DNA from: Clostridiaceae bacterium
Lineage (GTDB): Bacteria; Bacillota; Clostridia; Acetivibrionales; DULL01
Direction of reading: 5' to 3'
NCBI GenBank assembly: GCA_012840395.1
Contig: DULL01000034.1
Span: 40,705 to 104,704 of the forward strand
Length of the DNA: 64,000 nucleotides
Shown here: positions 25,595 to 34,628 of the stretch, one piece after another
Position numbering within the stretch: the stretch's first letter is position 1
Layout: each line of letters starts with the position of its first letter
Position numbers and translations under genes: made by a program
Notes under the pieces: model-generated
What the model was told of the DNA's origin: nothing
The model's database searches: none
Seen by the model: the letters and a program-made list of their open reading frames with translations, nothing else

Positions 25595-27136
25595 ATGAAA
25601 AAGAAGTCATTTATTGGAAGTGCCATAACACTTATGATCGCAGGACTTATCGTAAGGGTTCTGGGATTTGTATACAGAGTCTATTTGTCAAATCTTATCG
25701 GCGCAGAAGGAATGGGACTTTTCCAGCTAATTTCGCCTGTATATTCCTTGATAATACTTACACTTACTTCAGGAATGTCCATTGCCGTATCAAGAATGGT
25801 TGCAGCTCAAACTGCAAAAAATAACAATATTAATTCCAGAAGAATAACAATTTGTGCTTTGCTCATAACCTGTGCGGCAGGTACTATAATTTCCCTTTTT
25901 CTATTAATGAACATAAATTTTGTTATAAATCAGATTATGAAAGACACCAGAACATATTATTCTTTCTTGCTAATACTCCCGAATATACCGATAATTGCAG
26001 CTTCATCAGCCTTAAAGGGATATTTTTACGGAATGCAGGACGTTACTCCCACTGCTGTTTCACAAGTTGTGGAACAAGTGGTGCGAATCAGTCTCGTTAT
26101 GATTATTTCATCCCGTTATATAGGTTTAGGTATTGAATATGCCTGTGCATTAGCTACTATTGGTATGGTATTGGGTGAGATATCTAATTTATTGGTTCTG
26201 ATCATTGTCTATAATCTCAGAAAGAAAGATGAATATAAGCTAAGGACTCAAAGGAATTTAATGAGAAAACGAGTTATTGTAAGTCAGTTGTTAAAAATTT
26301 CTGTACCTATATCTATGAACAGGTTTATTACTTCAATGATGTCCACAGTTGAATATATAATGATTCCCAGGATGCTACTGATGGGAGGAATAGATTATAA
26401 GGCCAGTATGGAACAATATGGCAGGTTAACTGGTATGGCTATGCCCCTGATTTTTTTTCCTTCCCTAGTAACCTCTTCTATAGCTACAACCCTTATACCT
26501 GCAATTGCCGAAGCAGTATCCAAAAAAAACATGAGAAGCATCAATTACAGGATAAATCAATCCCTGCAAATAACATTTGTTCTGGGATTTCTGTTTTCTT
26601 CTATTTTTATGGCCTACTCAAATGAAATAGGAAATTTGTTTTACGCCAGGGAGAATATTGGAAGCCTTCTATATACTTTATCTTTTACATGTATATTCAT
26701 CTATCTCCAGCAAACCATGACAGGAATATTAAATGGTCTTGGAAAACAGGCAGTATCCCTGAGAAATGGAATTATAGGAAACGCTATAAGAATATGCCTG
26801 ATATATTTTCTAATGCCGGCCTATGGAATTGAAAGCTATATATGGAGTATTATCGCCAGTTATTTAGTTGTAGTTTTAATGAATTTTTATGTTGTTGTAA
26901 AAACTACATCCTTAATTTTTAATATTAGGAACTGGATACTAAAGCCAGGACTTATTGGAATAATATTACTTATGACCAGTAAATACGTAAAGAGTTTTTA
27001 TGAAATATTTTTATTGAATACAAAAATCACTGTATTGCTTTCTTTAGGGACAACTATTTTTGTAGGAATATTCCTGATGATAACCGCAGGAGTTATATCT
27101 AGAGGTGAAATAAAAAAGATTATAGGACTGAAATAA
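25595..27136 (+). CDS. spoVB: SpoVB-type MOP-superfamily flippase
   Basis: About 513 aa with some 14 transmembrane helices. The opening SFIGSAITLMIAGLIVRVLGFVYRVYLS, NLIGAEGMGLFQLISPVYSL and TSGMSIAVSRMVA are typical of the SpoVB group (PST/MOP exporters), which is needed for spore cortex synthesis in Bacillus and related to lipid-II and polysaccharide flippases. AGGAG is 6 bp from ATG 25595, so this start replaces the longer TTG at 25571. Clostridia often have several SpoVB paralogues, so a cortex role is likely but not certain. Confidence 0.85.
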   Translation: MKKKSFIGSAITLMIAGLIVRVLGFVYRVYLSNLIGAEGMGLFQLISPVYSLIILTLTSGMSIAVSRMVAAQTAKNNNINSRRITICALLITCAAGTIISLFLLMNINFVINQIMKDTRTYYSFLLILPNIPIIAASSALKGYFYGMQDVTPTAVSQVVEQVVRISLVMIISSRYIGLGIEYACALATIGMVLGEISNLLVLIIVYNLRKKDEYKLRTQRNLMRKRVIVSQLLKISVPISMNRFITSMMSTVEYIMIPRMLLMGGIDYKASMEQYGRLTGMAMPLIFFPSLVTSSIATTLIPAIAEAVSKKNMRSINYRINQSLQITFVLGFLFSSIFMAYSNEIGNLFYARENIGSLLYTLSFTCIFIYLQQTMTGILNGLGKQAVSLRNGIIGNAIRICLIYFLMPAYGIESYIWSIIASYLVVVLMNFYVVVKTTSLIFNIRNWILKPGLIGIILLMTSKYVKSFYEIFLLNTKITVLLSLGTTIFVGIFLMITAGVISRGEIKKIIGLK

Positions 27137-27226
27137 TGATGTTTATGGTTTATAAAATGTATAAGAATGAGCAATTTTGAGTATTGGTAAATAAAAGCAT
27201 AATATTACAATTTAATGCAAAATAAT

Positions 27227-27243
27227 AGTCAAAGAAAGTCAAA
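27227..27243 (+). promoter_or_regulatory. CtsR operator 1
   Basis: AGTCAAAGAAAGTCAAA agrees fully with the CtsR heptad direct repeat (A/GGTCAAA-NAN-A/GGTCAAA). It lies just upstream of the hsp20 promoter -35. Confidence 0.8.
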
Positions 27244-27251
27244 ATCAAGGA

Positions 27252-27280
27252 TTGATTAATAGATAAATTACCTGTAAAAT
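27252..27280 (+). promoter_or_regulatory. Sigma-A promoter of hsp20
   Basis: TTGATT (27252-27257), a 17-bp spacer and TAAAAT (27275-27280). It is flanked on both sides by CtsR boxes. Confidence 0.65.
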
Positions 27281-27288
27281 AAAGCTAA

Positions 27289-27305
27289 AGTCAAAGATAG
27301 TCAAA
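27289..27305 (+). promoter_or_regulatory. CtsR operator 2
   Basis: AGTCAAAGATAGTCAAA, a second full match to the CtsR repeat, overlaps the expected transcription start. It is 62 bp (centre to centre) from operator 1. Confidence 0.8.
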
Positions 27306-27378
27306 GACAAAACATTATAGAAAATATTAGCTTAACATAAATGTTATTAAACATAAAAAATTTTATGGAGGTGTTTGT

Positions 27379-27831
27379 ATGTTCTATCTAACTCCTTTTA
27401 GAAGAAGTAGGAGCAGCTTGGTACGCGAAAACAACTGGTTCGATATGGACAAATTATTTGAGGACTTTTTCAGCGACAGTTACTTTCCTGTATTCTTACC
27501 GGGAAGCAATGCCATAAGAGCTGACATTCGTGAAACCGATAAGGAATACATTATTGAAGCAGAAGTTCCGGGAGTAAGTAAAGATAATATAAAGATTGAC
27601 TTGAGAGATGACGTTTTAACAATTGCAGTAGATTACAATGAAGAGACTAAGATAGAAGAGAAAGGATACATCAGAAAAGAAAGAAGATCAGGATCTTTCT
27701 GCAGGAGCTTCCATGTAGACAATATTAAACATGAAGAAGTTAAGGCTAAATACAATGACGGAATACTCACAATAGTATTACCCAAAAAAGAGGAAGGAAG
27801 AAGAAACGGCCGCACCATAGAGATACAGTAG
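27379..27831 (+). CDS. Hsp20 / small heat-shock protein
   Basis: 150 aa. The alpha-crystallin domain spans about residues 48-145: IRADIRETDKEYIIEAEVPGVSKDNIKIDL near its start and NDGILTIVLPKKE with the conserved GILT-type Ile-x-Val strand near its end. A short N-terminal arm (RRSRSSLVRENNWFDMDKLFEDFF) precedes it. These chaperones hold unfolding proteins in large oligomers. The GGAGGT ribosome site fits ATG 27379. Two CtsR boxes around its promoter indicate repression at normal temperature and release by heat. A 13-bp tandem repeat and a terminator follow the stop. Confidence 0.95.
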   Translation: MFYLTPFRRSRSSLVRENNWFDMDKLFEDFFSDSYFPVFLPGSNAIRADIRETDKEYIIEAEVPGVSKDNIKIDLRDDVLTIAVDYNEETKIEEKGYIRKERRSGSFCRSFHVDNIKHEEVKAKYNDGILTIVLPKKEEGRRNGRTIEIQ

Positions 27832-27835
27832 GATA

Positions 27836-27939
27836 TATTACAACATGGTATAACAACACAGCTTCTCAACAAAGTATTACGACATGGTATTACAACTTGG
27901 TATTACAACATGGATTCACAACTAGATATTGCAACATGC
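27836..27939 (+). repeat. 13-bp tandem repeat, eight units
   Basis: Eight head-to-tail 13-bp units fill 27836-27939 exactly. The consensus is TATTACAACATGG; units 1, 4, 5 and 6 differ from it by at most one base, and units 2, 3, 7 and 8 are more diverged but in register. The unit is not a multiple of three, and the array lies between the hsp20 stop and its terminator, so it becomes the 3' untranslated region. Confidence 0.8.
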
Positions 27940-27946
27940 TATATTG

Positions 27947-27970
27947 AGGCAGCTCTGGCTGCCTTTTTTT
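27947..27970 (+). terminator. Terminator of hsp20
   Basis: AGGCAGC pairs with GCTGCCT across a TCTG tetraloop, followed by seven Ts. Confidence 0.85.
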
Positions 27971-28022
27971 ATGCGGCTTTTAAGCAATCAGGGATTTATA
28001 AATGAGAAACAATCAATGAAAA

Positions 28023-28216
28023 TCTTATGCAGATATTGACATCATGGATTTTGATAACATGATAGCCAATACAGAGCACAATAATCCTGAAGTACCCACA
28101 AAGGAATGAATTATGTTATTGTTAATGGCTATATCGTTTATGAGCATGGAGAGCTTACTGGAAAAAAGAAAGGAAAAGTAATATTCAACAAGAGTATATT
28201 CATGTATGACTGTTAA
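28023..28216 (+). pseudogene. Remnant of an N-acyl-D-amino-acid deacylase (D-aminoacylase) C-terminus
   Basis: In one frame from 28023 the bases read YADIDIMDFDNMIA then NTEHNNPEV, ending at a TGA. From about 28100, in another frame, they read KGMNYVIVNGYIVYEHGELTG then KKKGKVIF, closing with a stop at 28214-28216. Joined across one frameshift, this recalls the end of D-aminoacylase-family amidohydrolases (metal-binding-site-less tail: an AD-v-FD phrase, an NP, then YVIVNG..V.E.G..TG..PGKV). Nothing of the 350-400 residue catalytic part is visible. The remainder of 27971-28348 holds no gene. Confidence 0.5.
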
Positions 28217-28348
28217 AAAAAGGAGAGATAAATATTGAGTAGTTTTCTACTGTAAGAGACTGATGAATATTATTGTATTAACTAATTAAATATTATAAAA
28301 TAATGATTCAAGTATATATAACTTATTTATAGTTTTCTGGAGGCACTA

Positions 28349-29290
28349 ATGATAATATTTGAAGCGGCACAAAGTGTATTAAGTCTTGCAATAATCATTA
28401 TGATAGGATATTTTCTGGCGTCTAAAGGGTGGTTTGATGAGAAGACCAACAAATTATTCGCAAAGCTGGTTACAAATGTTTCCCTTCCATTTCTTATGAT
28501 ATCCAACTTCGTGGCTAATATTAATAAGGAACAACTGGGGCAAATATCTTTCGGCCTTGTCAGGCCTTTTACATCAATGATTCTTAGTTACATTGTAAGT
28601 CTTATGTTTACCAGGTTGCTCAAGATTAAAAAGGGAAGGCAGGGCTTGTTTCAGGTCATGTTTTTTGTTTCAAATACTATGTTCATGGGGCTTCCCATAA
28701 ACAATGCCCTGTACGGTGAGTATAGTATTCCTTATGTCATGCTTTATTATATTTCAAATACAGTTATTTTCTGGACTTTAGGTACATACTGTTTTCAGAA
28801 GGATGATATTAGCAACGCCAAAAGAAGCTTTCTCCAAATGTTAAAAAAAATACTGTCTCCACCTTTAATAGGTATTATAATAGGATTCTTCTTAGTGACT
28901 TTGGAAATACAACTGCCGAAGTTTATAATGGATACAAGCCGTTATTTGGGTAATATGACTACTCCCATATCAATGCTATTCATTGGTATCACTATACATT
29001 CTGTTAATTTTAAAGATATGAGGCTAACTAAAGACATGTTAGCTGTTATATTTGGAAGATTTTTTGTGTCTCCCTTAATTGCACTTCTTGTATGTTATTT
29101 AATGCCTGTACCTGTGTTAATGAGAAATGTGTTTGTAATCCAGGCGTCCATGCCTGTTATGACCCAAGTAGCAATATTATCAAAAGCATATAACTCCGAT
29201 GATAAGTACGCTGCTGTTATGGTATCTATGACTACTTTATTGAGCATAATATTTGTGCCTGTATATGCTGCTGTACTGAGTCGTATTTAA
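28349..29290 (+). CDS. AEC-family transporter
   Basis: 313 aa with about ten transmembrane helices arranged as two five-helix halves. Early NKLFAKLVTNVSLPFLMISNF and later GNMTTPISMLFIGITIHSVN are typical of the auxin efflux carrier family. Bacterial members move small organic acids such as malate or malonate. GGAGG lies just before ATG 28349. It stands alone, and substrate cannot be inferred from the neighbours. Confidence 0.85.
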   Translation: MIIFEAAQSVLSLAIIIMIGYFLASKGWFDEKTNKLFAKLVTNVSLPFLMISNFVANINKEQLGQISFGLVRPFTSMILSYIVSLMFTRLLKIKKGRQGLFQVMFFVSNTMFMGLPINNALYGEYSIPYVMLYYISNTVIFWTLGTYCFQKDDISNAKRSFLQMLKKILSPPLIGIIIGFFLVTLEIQLPKFIMDTSRYLGNMTTPISMLFIGITIHSVNFKDMRLTKDMLAVIFGRFFVSPLIALLVCYLMPVPVLMRNVFVIQASMPVMTQVAILSKAYNSDDKYAAVMVSMTTLLSIIFVPVYAAVLSRI

Positions 29291-29378
29291 ACTTAAGACA
29301 ATCCTTTTCCCATTAATATAGTAATATATGCTTAGGAATGGTATAATATTCCCTGATATTTAATACAGGGAGGACTTA

Positions 29379-31034
29379 GTGTTGCAAAAAAATAATTTTT
29401 TCAAATTAATAGTTTATATTGGCGTTATTTTACTGTTGTATTTGACTATTCTTTCAGTTTTTGTGAAAACTCCGGAAATGCTGAATATTCCCTCGTACAT
29501 AGTTGTTTGTGTTGAGATTGTTTTCCTGTTTATTGTTATGGGATTATTATACTTTTTTTATAAGAAATGCAAACCCTTAAGCAGTAAAATATTTTCTATC
29601 GTCCTTGCTCTTGCAGCACTCATTCCAAGAATAATATGGGTTGTATTTATAGATACGGCTCCTACATCTGACTTTTACGGATACAACAATTACGCAATAA
29701 ATGCAAGTAAAGGTTATTTCCAACTTTATGGGGATGTTTACCCTCTTTTTCCCTTTAAATTTGGATATTCACTTATTCTTTCAGTTTTATACAGGATTTT
29801 CGGTACTGATATTATAGTAGCTAAACTATTTAATGTAGCCCTATCCGTGGGCACGGTTTTTTTAGTATATAAGCTGGGAGAAAAGATATTTAATGAAAGA
29901 TCAGGACGTATTGCAGGACTTATTTTTTCATTTTGGCCTGCACAGATTATGTATAATTCCGTTGCTGCATCAGAACATATTTTTATGTTGTTTTTCCTGT
30001 TGGCTGTTTGGTTCTTTATATTAGTAGAAACAAATGAAAAAAATGCAAGAAACTATATTCTGGCAGCGGCTTCAGGTTCCATGATAGCCCTGGCTTATTT
30101 AATCAGGCCGGTATCAATGATATTGATTCCTATCTTGATTCTATGCCTTTTTGTGTTCTGGAAAGAGGATAGACGTGGTAAGAGCAGTAAACAAAATAAG
30201 CAAAGGGTAAGTCCAGAAATCAATATTAATTCCTCAAAGGCAGCATCAAAGGGACCATCAAAGAGAGCTTCAAATACTGCTGCAAATTCAACCTCAAATA
30301 ATACTTTAAAAAACGCATCAACAAATACAACATTAAAGAAGACATTAAACACTATATGGAAGCCTATAACCGGCAACAAAATTAAAATATCTTTTGCAGT
30401 TTTGGCAAGCGCGGTAATAACAGTAGCTGTAGTAGACCTGACGGTTGGAAACCTATTGGGTGTACGTTTGTGGAGATCATCCTCAGGCTTCTCTTTTTAC
30501 ATCGGAACAAATTATGAATCCTCCGGTATGTATAGCGCAAAGGATGAGGAGATAATTCAGGAGTTTGACTATGATTTCAAGGAAGTCCACGGGCAGGCAA
30601 CCAAAAGGGCTATAGAAAGGATTGTTTCTCAGCCTATGAATTTCCTCAGGCTGATAGAAAAGAAATTTATTATCCAGTGGACCAATGAAGATTATGGTTA
30701 TTATTGGAGTATGTATGAGCTTTATAGTACTAATGATATAAGCAGTTTTGTATTGAGCCATCCCAGGGCTTTTTTAGGGACCAGCCAGATTTATTATATA
30801 GCGATTATTGTACTTGCTGCGGCAGGAACCATATATATTAAAAGACACAGCATTTATCCCGCGGCGGCAATTCATCTGCTGTTTTTTGCATTTGTGGGTG
30901 CTCATACTCTTTTTGAAGTGCAGTCCAGGTATCATTATCCTGTAATACCTTTTCTGACAATATTAGGGGGTTACGGAGGGGAACAGGTCATTGGAAAGTT
31001 GCTGGCAAGAAAGCCTTTTAGTCCAAAAAGCTAA
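29379..31034 (+). CDS. GT39/ArnT-like membrane glycosyltransferase
   Basis: About 551 aa, a multi-pass integral membrane protein. After two N-terminal helices, the first extracytoplasmic loop has VVFIDTAPTSDFYGYNNYA, including the Asp that serves as general base in GT-C enzymes. KLFNVALSVGTVFLVYKLG and later membrane spans fit the PMT/ArnT fold. A hydrophilic insertion of about 65 residues (267-330), rich in Ser, Asn, Lys and Thr, lies in a predicted cytoplasmic loop and is unusual. The start is GTG 29379 or TTG 29382 after GGGAGG. It opens a surface polysaccharide cluster that runs to 36.7 kb; substrate unknown. Confidence 0.75.
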   Translation: MLQKNNFFKLIVYIGVILLLYLTILSVFVKTPEMLNIPSYIVVCVEIVFLFIVMGLLYFFYKKCKPLSSKIFSIVLALAALIPRIIWVVFIDTAPTSDFYGYNNYAINASKGYFQLYGDVYPLFPFKFGYSLILSVLYRIFGTDIIVAKLFNVALSVGTVFLVYKLGEKIFNERSGRIAGLIFSFWPAQIMYNSVAASEHIFMLFFLLAVWFFILVETNEKNARNYILAAASGSMIALAYLIRPVSMILIPILILCLFVFWKEDRRGKSSKQNKQRVSPEININSSKAASKGPSKRASNTAANSTSNNTLKNASTNTTLKKTLNTIWKPITGNKIKISFAVLASAVITVAVVDLTVGNLLGVRLWRSSSGFSFYIGTNYESSGMYSAKDEEIIQEFDYDFKEVHGQATKRAIERIVSQPMNFLRLIEKKFIIQWTNEDYGYYWSMYELYSTNDISSFVLSHPRAFLGTSQIYYIAIIVLAAAGTIYIKRHSIYPAAAIHLLFFAFVGAHTLFEVQSRYHYPVIPFLTILGGYGGEQVIGKLLARKPFSPKS

Positions 31035-31182
31035 AAAAGCTTGTAATATGAATGATCCCAGCGAAGAAAGTTCATATAAGAGAAACTTTCATACAATGTA
31101 AACTTCTGATAAAGCAGACTTCTAACAAGAAGATTCTATGAATAAAATTTCTAAACAATAAAGAGGACAGGGAGATTAAAAG

Positions 31183-32781
31183 TTGGACAGGGAAATTAGC
31201 CAAAACATGAAAAGCACTGCCAAATCAATAGGAATAGTAATGATAATAACTGTTTTTTCAAGGTTGTTATCTCTTGTAAGCAGTATGGTATATATCACAT
31301 ACTATGGAATATCTCTTGAAATGGATATATATTCCTATGCCATCCAATTGCCCAATATTATATTTACAAGCCTTGGAAGCGCACTGGCATATATAGTTAT
31401 TCCAATTTTTGCAGGGTACATTGGAACTGACCAGAAGGACAGAGCCTTTAAATTCGCTGATAATGTTATTACTATATCCTCATTATTTACATTAATACTA
31501 TCAATAACCGGTATAATCGTAGCACCCGCTATACTGGCACTTACCCGGTTTCGGGACCAAGGATATGATTTTGCACTAATTTCTGTTAGAATTATGTTCC
31601 CGGTAATGATTTTCTATGGTCTAAGTTTCATATTCCAGGGGATGCTGCAATCCTTTGGTAATTATAATATGCCGGCGCTTATTAGTGTTCCAAGCAGTCT
31701 TACAGTTATATTGTATGTTTATATTTTTGGAAGCAGGTTTGGAATCAAAGGATTACTTGTAGCTACATTCATCGGACTTATGTTTCAGGCATTAATTCTT
31801 GTTCCTTCAATATGGAGAGCGGGTTATAGATACAAGCCTTCAGTTCAGTTCGGAAATAAGGATGTAAAAGAAGCATTAAGGCTTGCACCTGCAGTTGTTG
31901 TTTCTGCATCGGCCTATCAGCTGAATATGTTGTTTAATACAACTTTATCAGCCAATTTCAAGGATACTGTATCAATTATGACAACTGTACAGAACCTTGT
32001 ATTATATGCAATTTTAGCTTTTGTATATTCAGTGACTTCAGTTGTTTTCCCGAAACTTACAATGATGGCGGCAAGGAATGATATGGAAGGATTTAAGAAT
32101 AACCTTCTTAACGTTATTAATCTGATTATATATTTTCTTGTACCAGCAACTGCAGGCTTTATAGCTGTTAGCAGGCAGTTATTTGATTTACTTTATGGCT
32201 GGGGCAGGGTAACTGCCGGAAATGTATCCCTTGCGGGGAGTTTTCTGGCTCTATACGCTCTTGGGATAACAGGTATAGGAATAAAGGAGGTTATCGACAG
32301 AGCTTTTTATTCTTTAAAAGATACTAAAAAACCTGCTATAAACGGTGTAATAATAATGACAGTTAATGTTATTGCAAGTCTGACCTTGATAAAACTGGCA
32401 GATTTTTTCGGGTTGCCAAAGGCCTTTGGTATTCCGGCGGGGTATTCAGTTTCTGCAATTACTGGTGCTATAGTTTTGATACGTATGATTAAAAAGAAAA
32501 TTGGAAATTTCGGAGGAAAAGAAGTAACTTTAACTTATATTAAGATTGTTGCTGCAAGTGTAATAATGTTTATAGCCATAATACCTATAAGCCATATGGT
32601 TAACAGTTATGCGACAGGCAGCACGGTGCTTCATAAAGGAATCCGGCTGATGGTACCAACTGTTGTGGGAGCGCTGGTTTATTTCACAGCTACATATTTT
32701 TTAAAAGTACAGCAAGTTACAAATATAATTAGCGGAATAAAGGGGTGGGCCAAAAAGGCACTGATAAATAAAAAAAATTAA
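31183..32781 (+). CDS. murJ: MurJ-type lipid II / polysaccharide flippase (MviN family)
   Basis: 532 aa with about 14 helices. The opening TAKSIGIVMIITVFSRLLSLVSSMVY, FQGMLQSFGNYNMPALISVPSS and AFYSLKDTKKPAINGVI are MurJ/MviN-like; the last carries the family's RAFYSLKDT phrase. MurJ flips lipid II to the outer face of the membrane. Because it is embedded in a polysaccharide cluster it could serve another lipid-linked precursor instead. The start is TTG 31183 with GGGAG 7 bp upstream. A GT4 gene follows after 15 bp. Confidence 0.85.
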   Translation: MDREISQNMKSTAKSIGIVMIITVFSRLLSLVSSMVYITYYGISLEMDIYSYAIQLPNIIFTSLGSALAYIVIPIFAGYIGTDQKDRAFKFADNVITISSLFTLILSITGIIVAPAILALTRFRDQGYDFALISVRIMFPVMIFYGLSFIFQGMLQSFGNYNMPALISVPSSLTVILYVYIFGSRFGIKGLLVATFIGLMFQALILVPSIWRAGYRYKPSVQFGNKDVKEALRLAPAVVVSASAYQLNMLFNTTLSANFKDTVSIMTTVQNLVLYAILAFVYSVTSVVFPKLTMMAARNDMEGFKNNLLNVINLIIYFLVPATAGFIAVSRQLFDLLYGWGRVTAGNVSLAGSFLALYALGITGIGIKEVIDRAFYSLKDTKKPAINGVIIMTVNVIASLTLIKLADFFGLPKAFGIPAGYSVSAITGAIVLIRMIKKKIGNFGGKEVTLTYIKIVAASVIMFIAIIPISHMVNSYATGSTVLHKGIRLMVPTVVGALVYFTATYFLKVQQVTNIISGIKGWAKKALINKKN

Positions 32782-32796
32782 TATGGGGGTATTAGT

Positions 32797-33978
32797 TTGA
32801 AGAATAATGCTTCATACAGAAAAAGAAAATTAAATGTGCTGCACTTATTAAACTATCCTGGGAAAGGTGGTTCGGAAAGATATATACTGTCTTTAGCTGA
32901 GGGTCTGCATAATAAAAACTGTACTTTTTATGTGGCATACTCCCAGAAAGGGCCTATGCTTAAAGAATTAAGAAGTATGGGTATTGAAGCTGTCAGACTT
33001 CCTATGTTATGTCCCTATGATTTAAAGGCTGCATTGGGAGTTAAAAAAATCTGCGCTGAAAAATCTATTGATGTAATTCATACACATTTTTTGAGAGAAA
33101 ATTATATAGGAATATTATCTGCGATAGCCGGAAATAAAGTTCCGGTTATTAACACAGTACATATGCTCCAACCGAAGAACCTTATTACCGGTTTGATTAA
33201 TTCTATTGTCACCCGCAGGGATAGTGAAATAATAGCCGTAAGCAATGCTGTTAAGAATCAGCTTATTAAGGAAGGTGTTGATGCTTCTAAGATAAAAGTT
33301 ATTTATAATGGTGTAGATGTAAATTACTGGTCTTCCGGTAAGTCTCGGTTAAAAGTAAGAGAAGAACTGGGTATTGGAAGCGGAGATTTTGTAGTTTGCT
33401 CCGTTGCAAGGTTTTCAGAAGAAAAGGGCCATATGTTCCTGATGGAAACAATTAAATATTTTAAAAAGTTGATAGAACATCAGGGAAATAAGGAAGAATT
33501 AAATAGGAAAATTTGGTTCCTTCTTTCCGGAGATGGAGAATTGTTTTTTCAGTGCAAAAAATTCACCGAAATGGCAGGAATATCAGATGATGTAATTTTT
33601 ACCGGATACAGAGATAATATAAAAGAAATACTGCATGCCAGTGATTTATTTGTTTCCCATTCAAAGAGTGAAGCTCTTGGAATTTCAATTCTCGAGGCTA
33701 TGGCTTGCGGTCTGCCTGTAATATCCACCAATTCAGGGGGTCCGGCGGAAATAATAAATGAAGACAGTAATTGCGGTAAAATTGTAGAATATGGTGATGT
33801 GGAGGGCTTTGCTGAAGGAATTTTGGAATTGATGAGAGATAAAAAGAAATATGATATGTATAGTAAAAATTCATATAATACTGTAAAAAATAAATTTAGT
33901 CTTGATAGAATGGTGACAGAAACTTATAATCTATATAGAGCTGCAGTTGCAAAAAATGAAATTCCACTTCCCACTTAA
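32797..33978 (+). CDS. GT4-family glycosyltransferase
   Basis: 393 aa, GT-B fold. The acceptor half starts LNVLHLLNYPGKGGSERYILSLAEGL. The nucleotide-sugar half has SVARFSEEKGHMFLMETI, FTGYRDNIKEIL and the EX7E-type block EALGISILEAMACGLPVI at about 290-307. It is a cytoplasmic or membrane-associated transferase adding a sugar to a lipid-linked or surface glycan. The start is TTG 32797 after GGGGG. It is spaced tightly behind murJ, so the two are one transcript. Confidence 0.88.
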   Translation: MKNNASYRKRKLNVLHLLNYPGKGGSERYILSLAEGLHNKNCTFYVAYSQKGPMLKELRSMGIEAVRLPMLCPYDLKAALGVKKICAEKSIDVIHTHFLRENYIGILSAIAGNKVPVINTVHMLQPKNLITGLINSIVTRRDSEIIAVSNAVKNQLIKEGVDASKIKVIYNGVDVNYWSSGKSRLKVREELGIGSGDFVVCSVARFSEEKGHMFLMETIKYFKKLIEHQGNKEELNRKIWFLLSGDGELFFQCKKFTEMAGISDDVIFTGYRDNIKEILHASDLFVSHSKSEALGISILEAMACGLPVISTNSGGPAEIINEDSNCGKIVEYGDVEGFAEGILELMRDKKKYDMYSKNSYNTVKNKFSLDRMVTETYNLYRAAVAKNEIPLPT

Positions 33979-34074
33979 TACTACTTATGCGTTATGGTTA
34001 TAGAAAGAATTGGAATATGTCTTATTGAAATTGGGAAAGTGCCATTAATCCGGATCTAGTACAAAGAAAGTGAG

Positions 34075-34572
34075 ATGTATAAAGTGATTATTGATGATAA
34101 GGGCAGATTATTTGGAAAAGTAAGTATAATAGATATTATTGCTGTATTAGTTCTTGTAGTGGTAGGAATATTGGCATATAAATTTATTTTACCTTCTTCT
34201 TCGGGCTATTTGGCTCCCAAAAATGATACATTACATATCGTATTTTATGAAGAAGAAGTAAACAGTTTTACCGCCAACAGGGTTAAAATCGGGGACGTTG
34301 CCAGTGAACGCCTTCAGAATGCTGATTTTGGCAAAGTGATTGATGTGAAGGTTGACAAGTCGGTATCCTGGGGAGAATCAAGCGAGGGAGAATTTATTAT
34401 TTCCAACAAGGAAGGTTTTTCATCCATTTATATTACAATGGAAGCAAAAGGTATACTTGATCGAAACGGAATAATTATTGATAAAGCTCAGTATTATATT
34501 GGTCAGTATATAACATTGTATGTTGGAGATTGTGCATTATATGGAATCATATATAGTGCTGAGAAGAAATAA
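34075..34572 (+). CDS. DUF4330 domain membrane protein, copy 1
   Basis: 165 aa. A short start IIDDKGRLFGKVSIIDIIAV enters one transmembrane helix (about 18-38), followed by an extracytoplasmic beta-rich domain of about 120 residues with RVKIGDVASERLQNADFGKV and VDKSVSWGE. The layout matches DUF4330, found in Firmicute and cyanobacterial envelope loci. The start ATG 34075 is preceded by a weak AAAGTGAG. Its paralogue begins 56 bp downstream with the same key phrases. Function unknown; the setting suggests a part in polysaccharide export or modification. Confidence 0.75.
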   Translation: MYKVIIDDKGRLFGKVSIIDIIAVLVLVVVGILAYKFILPSSSGYLAPKNDTLHIVFYEEEVNSFTANRVKIGDVASERLQNADFGKVIDVKVDKSVSWGESSEGEFIISNKEGFSSIYITMEAKGILDRNGIIIDKAQYYIGQYITLYVGDCALYGIIYSAEKK

Positions 34573-34628
34573 TACGTTAAATAATTTAAGTATAGATAAC
34601 CGGAATCATCATAAAGCGGAGGGATATT

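Noticed and set aside
25501..25824. 107-codon ORF overlapping the start of spoVB
   Set aside because: Lies in a different frame over the spoVB terminator/leader and start; no ribosome site, and the overlapping gene is clearly spoVB.
27836..27939. Tandem repeat considered as a CRISPR array
   Set aside because: Units are 13 bp, directly abutting, with no unique spacers and no cas genes nearby.
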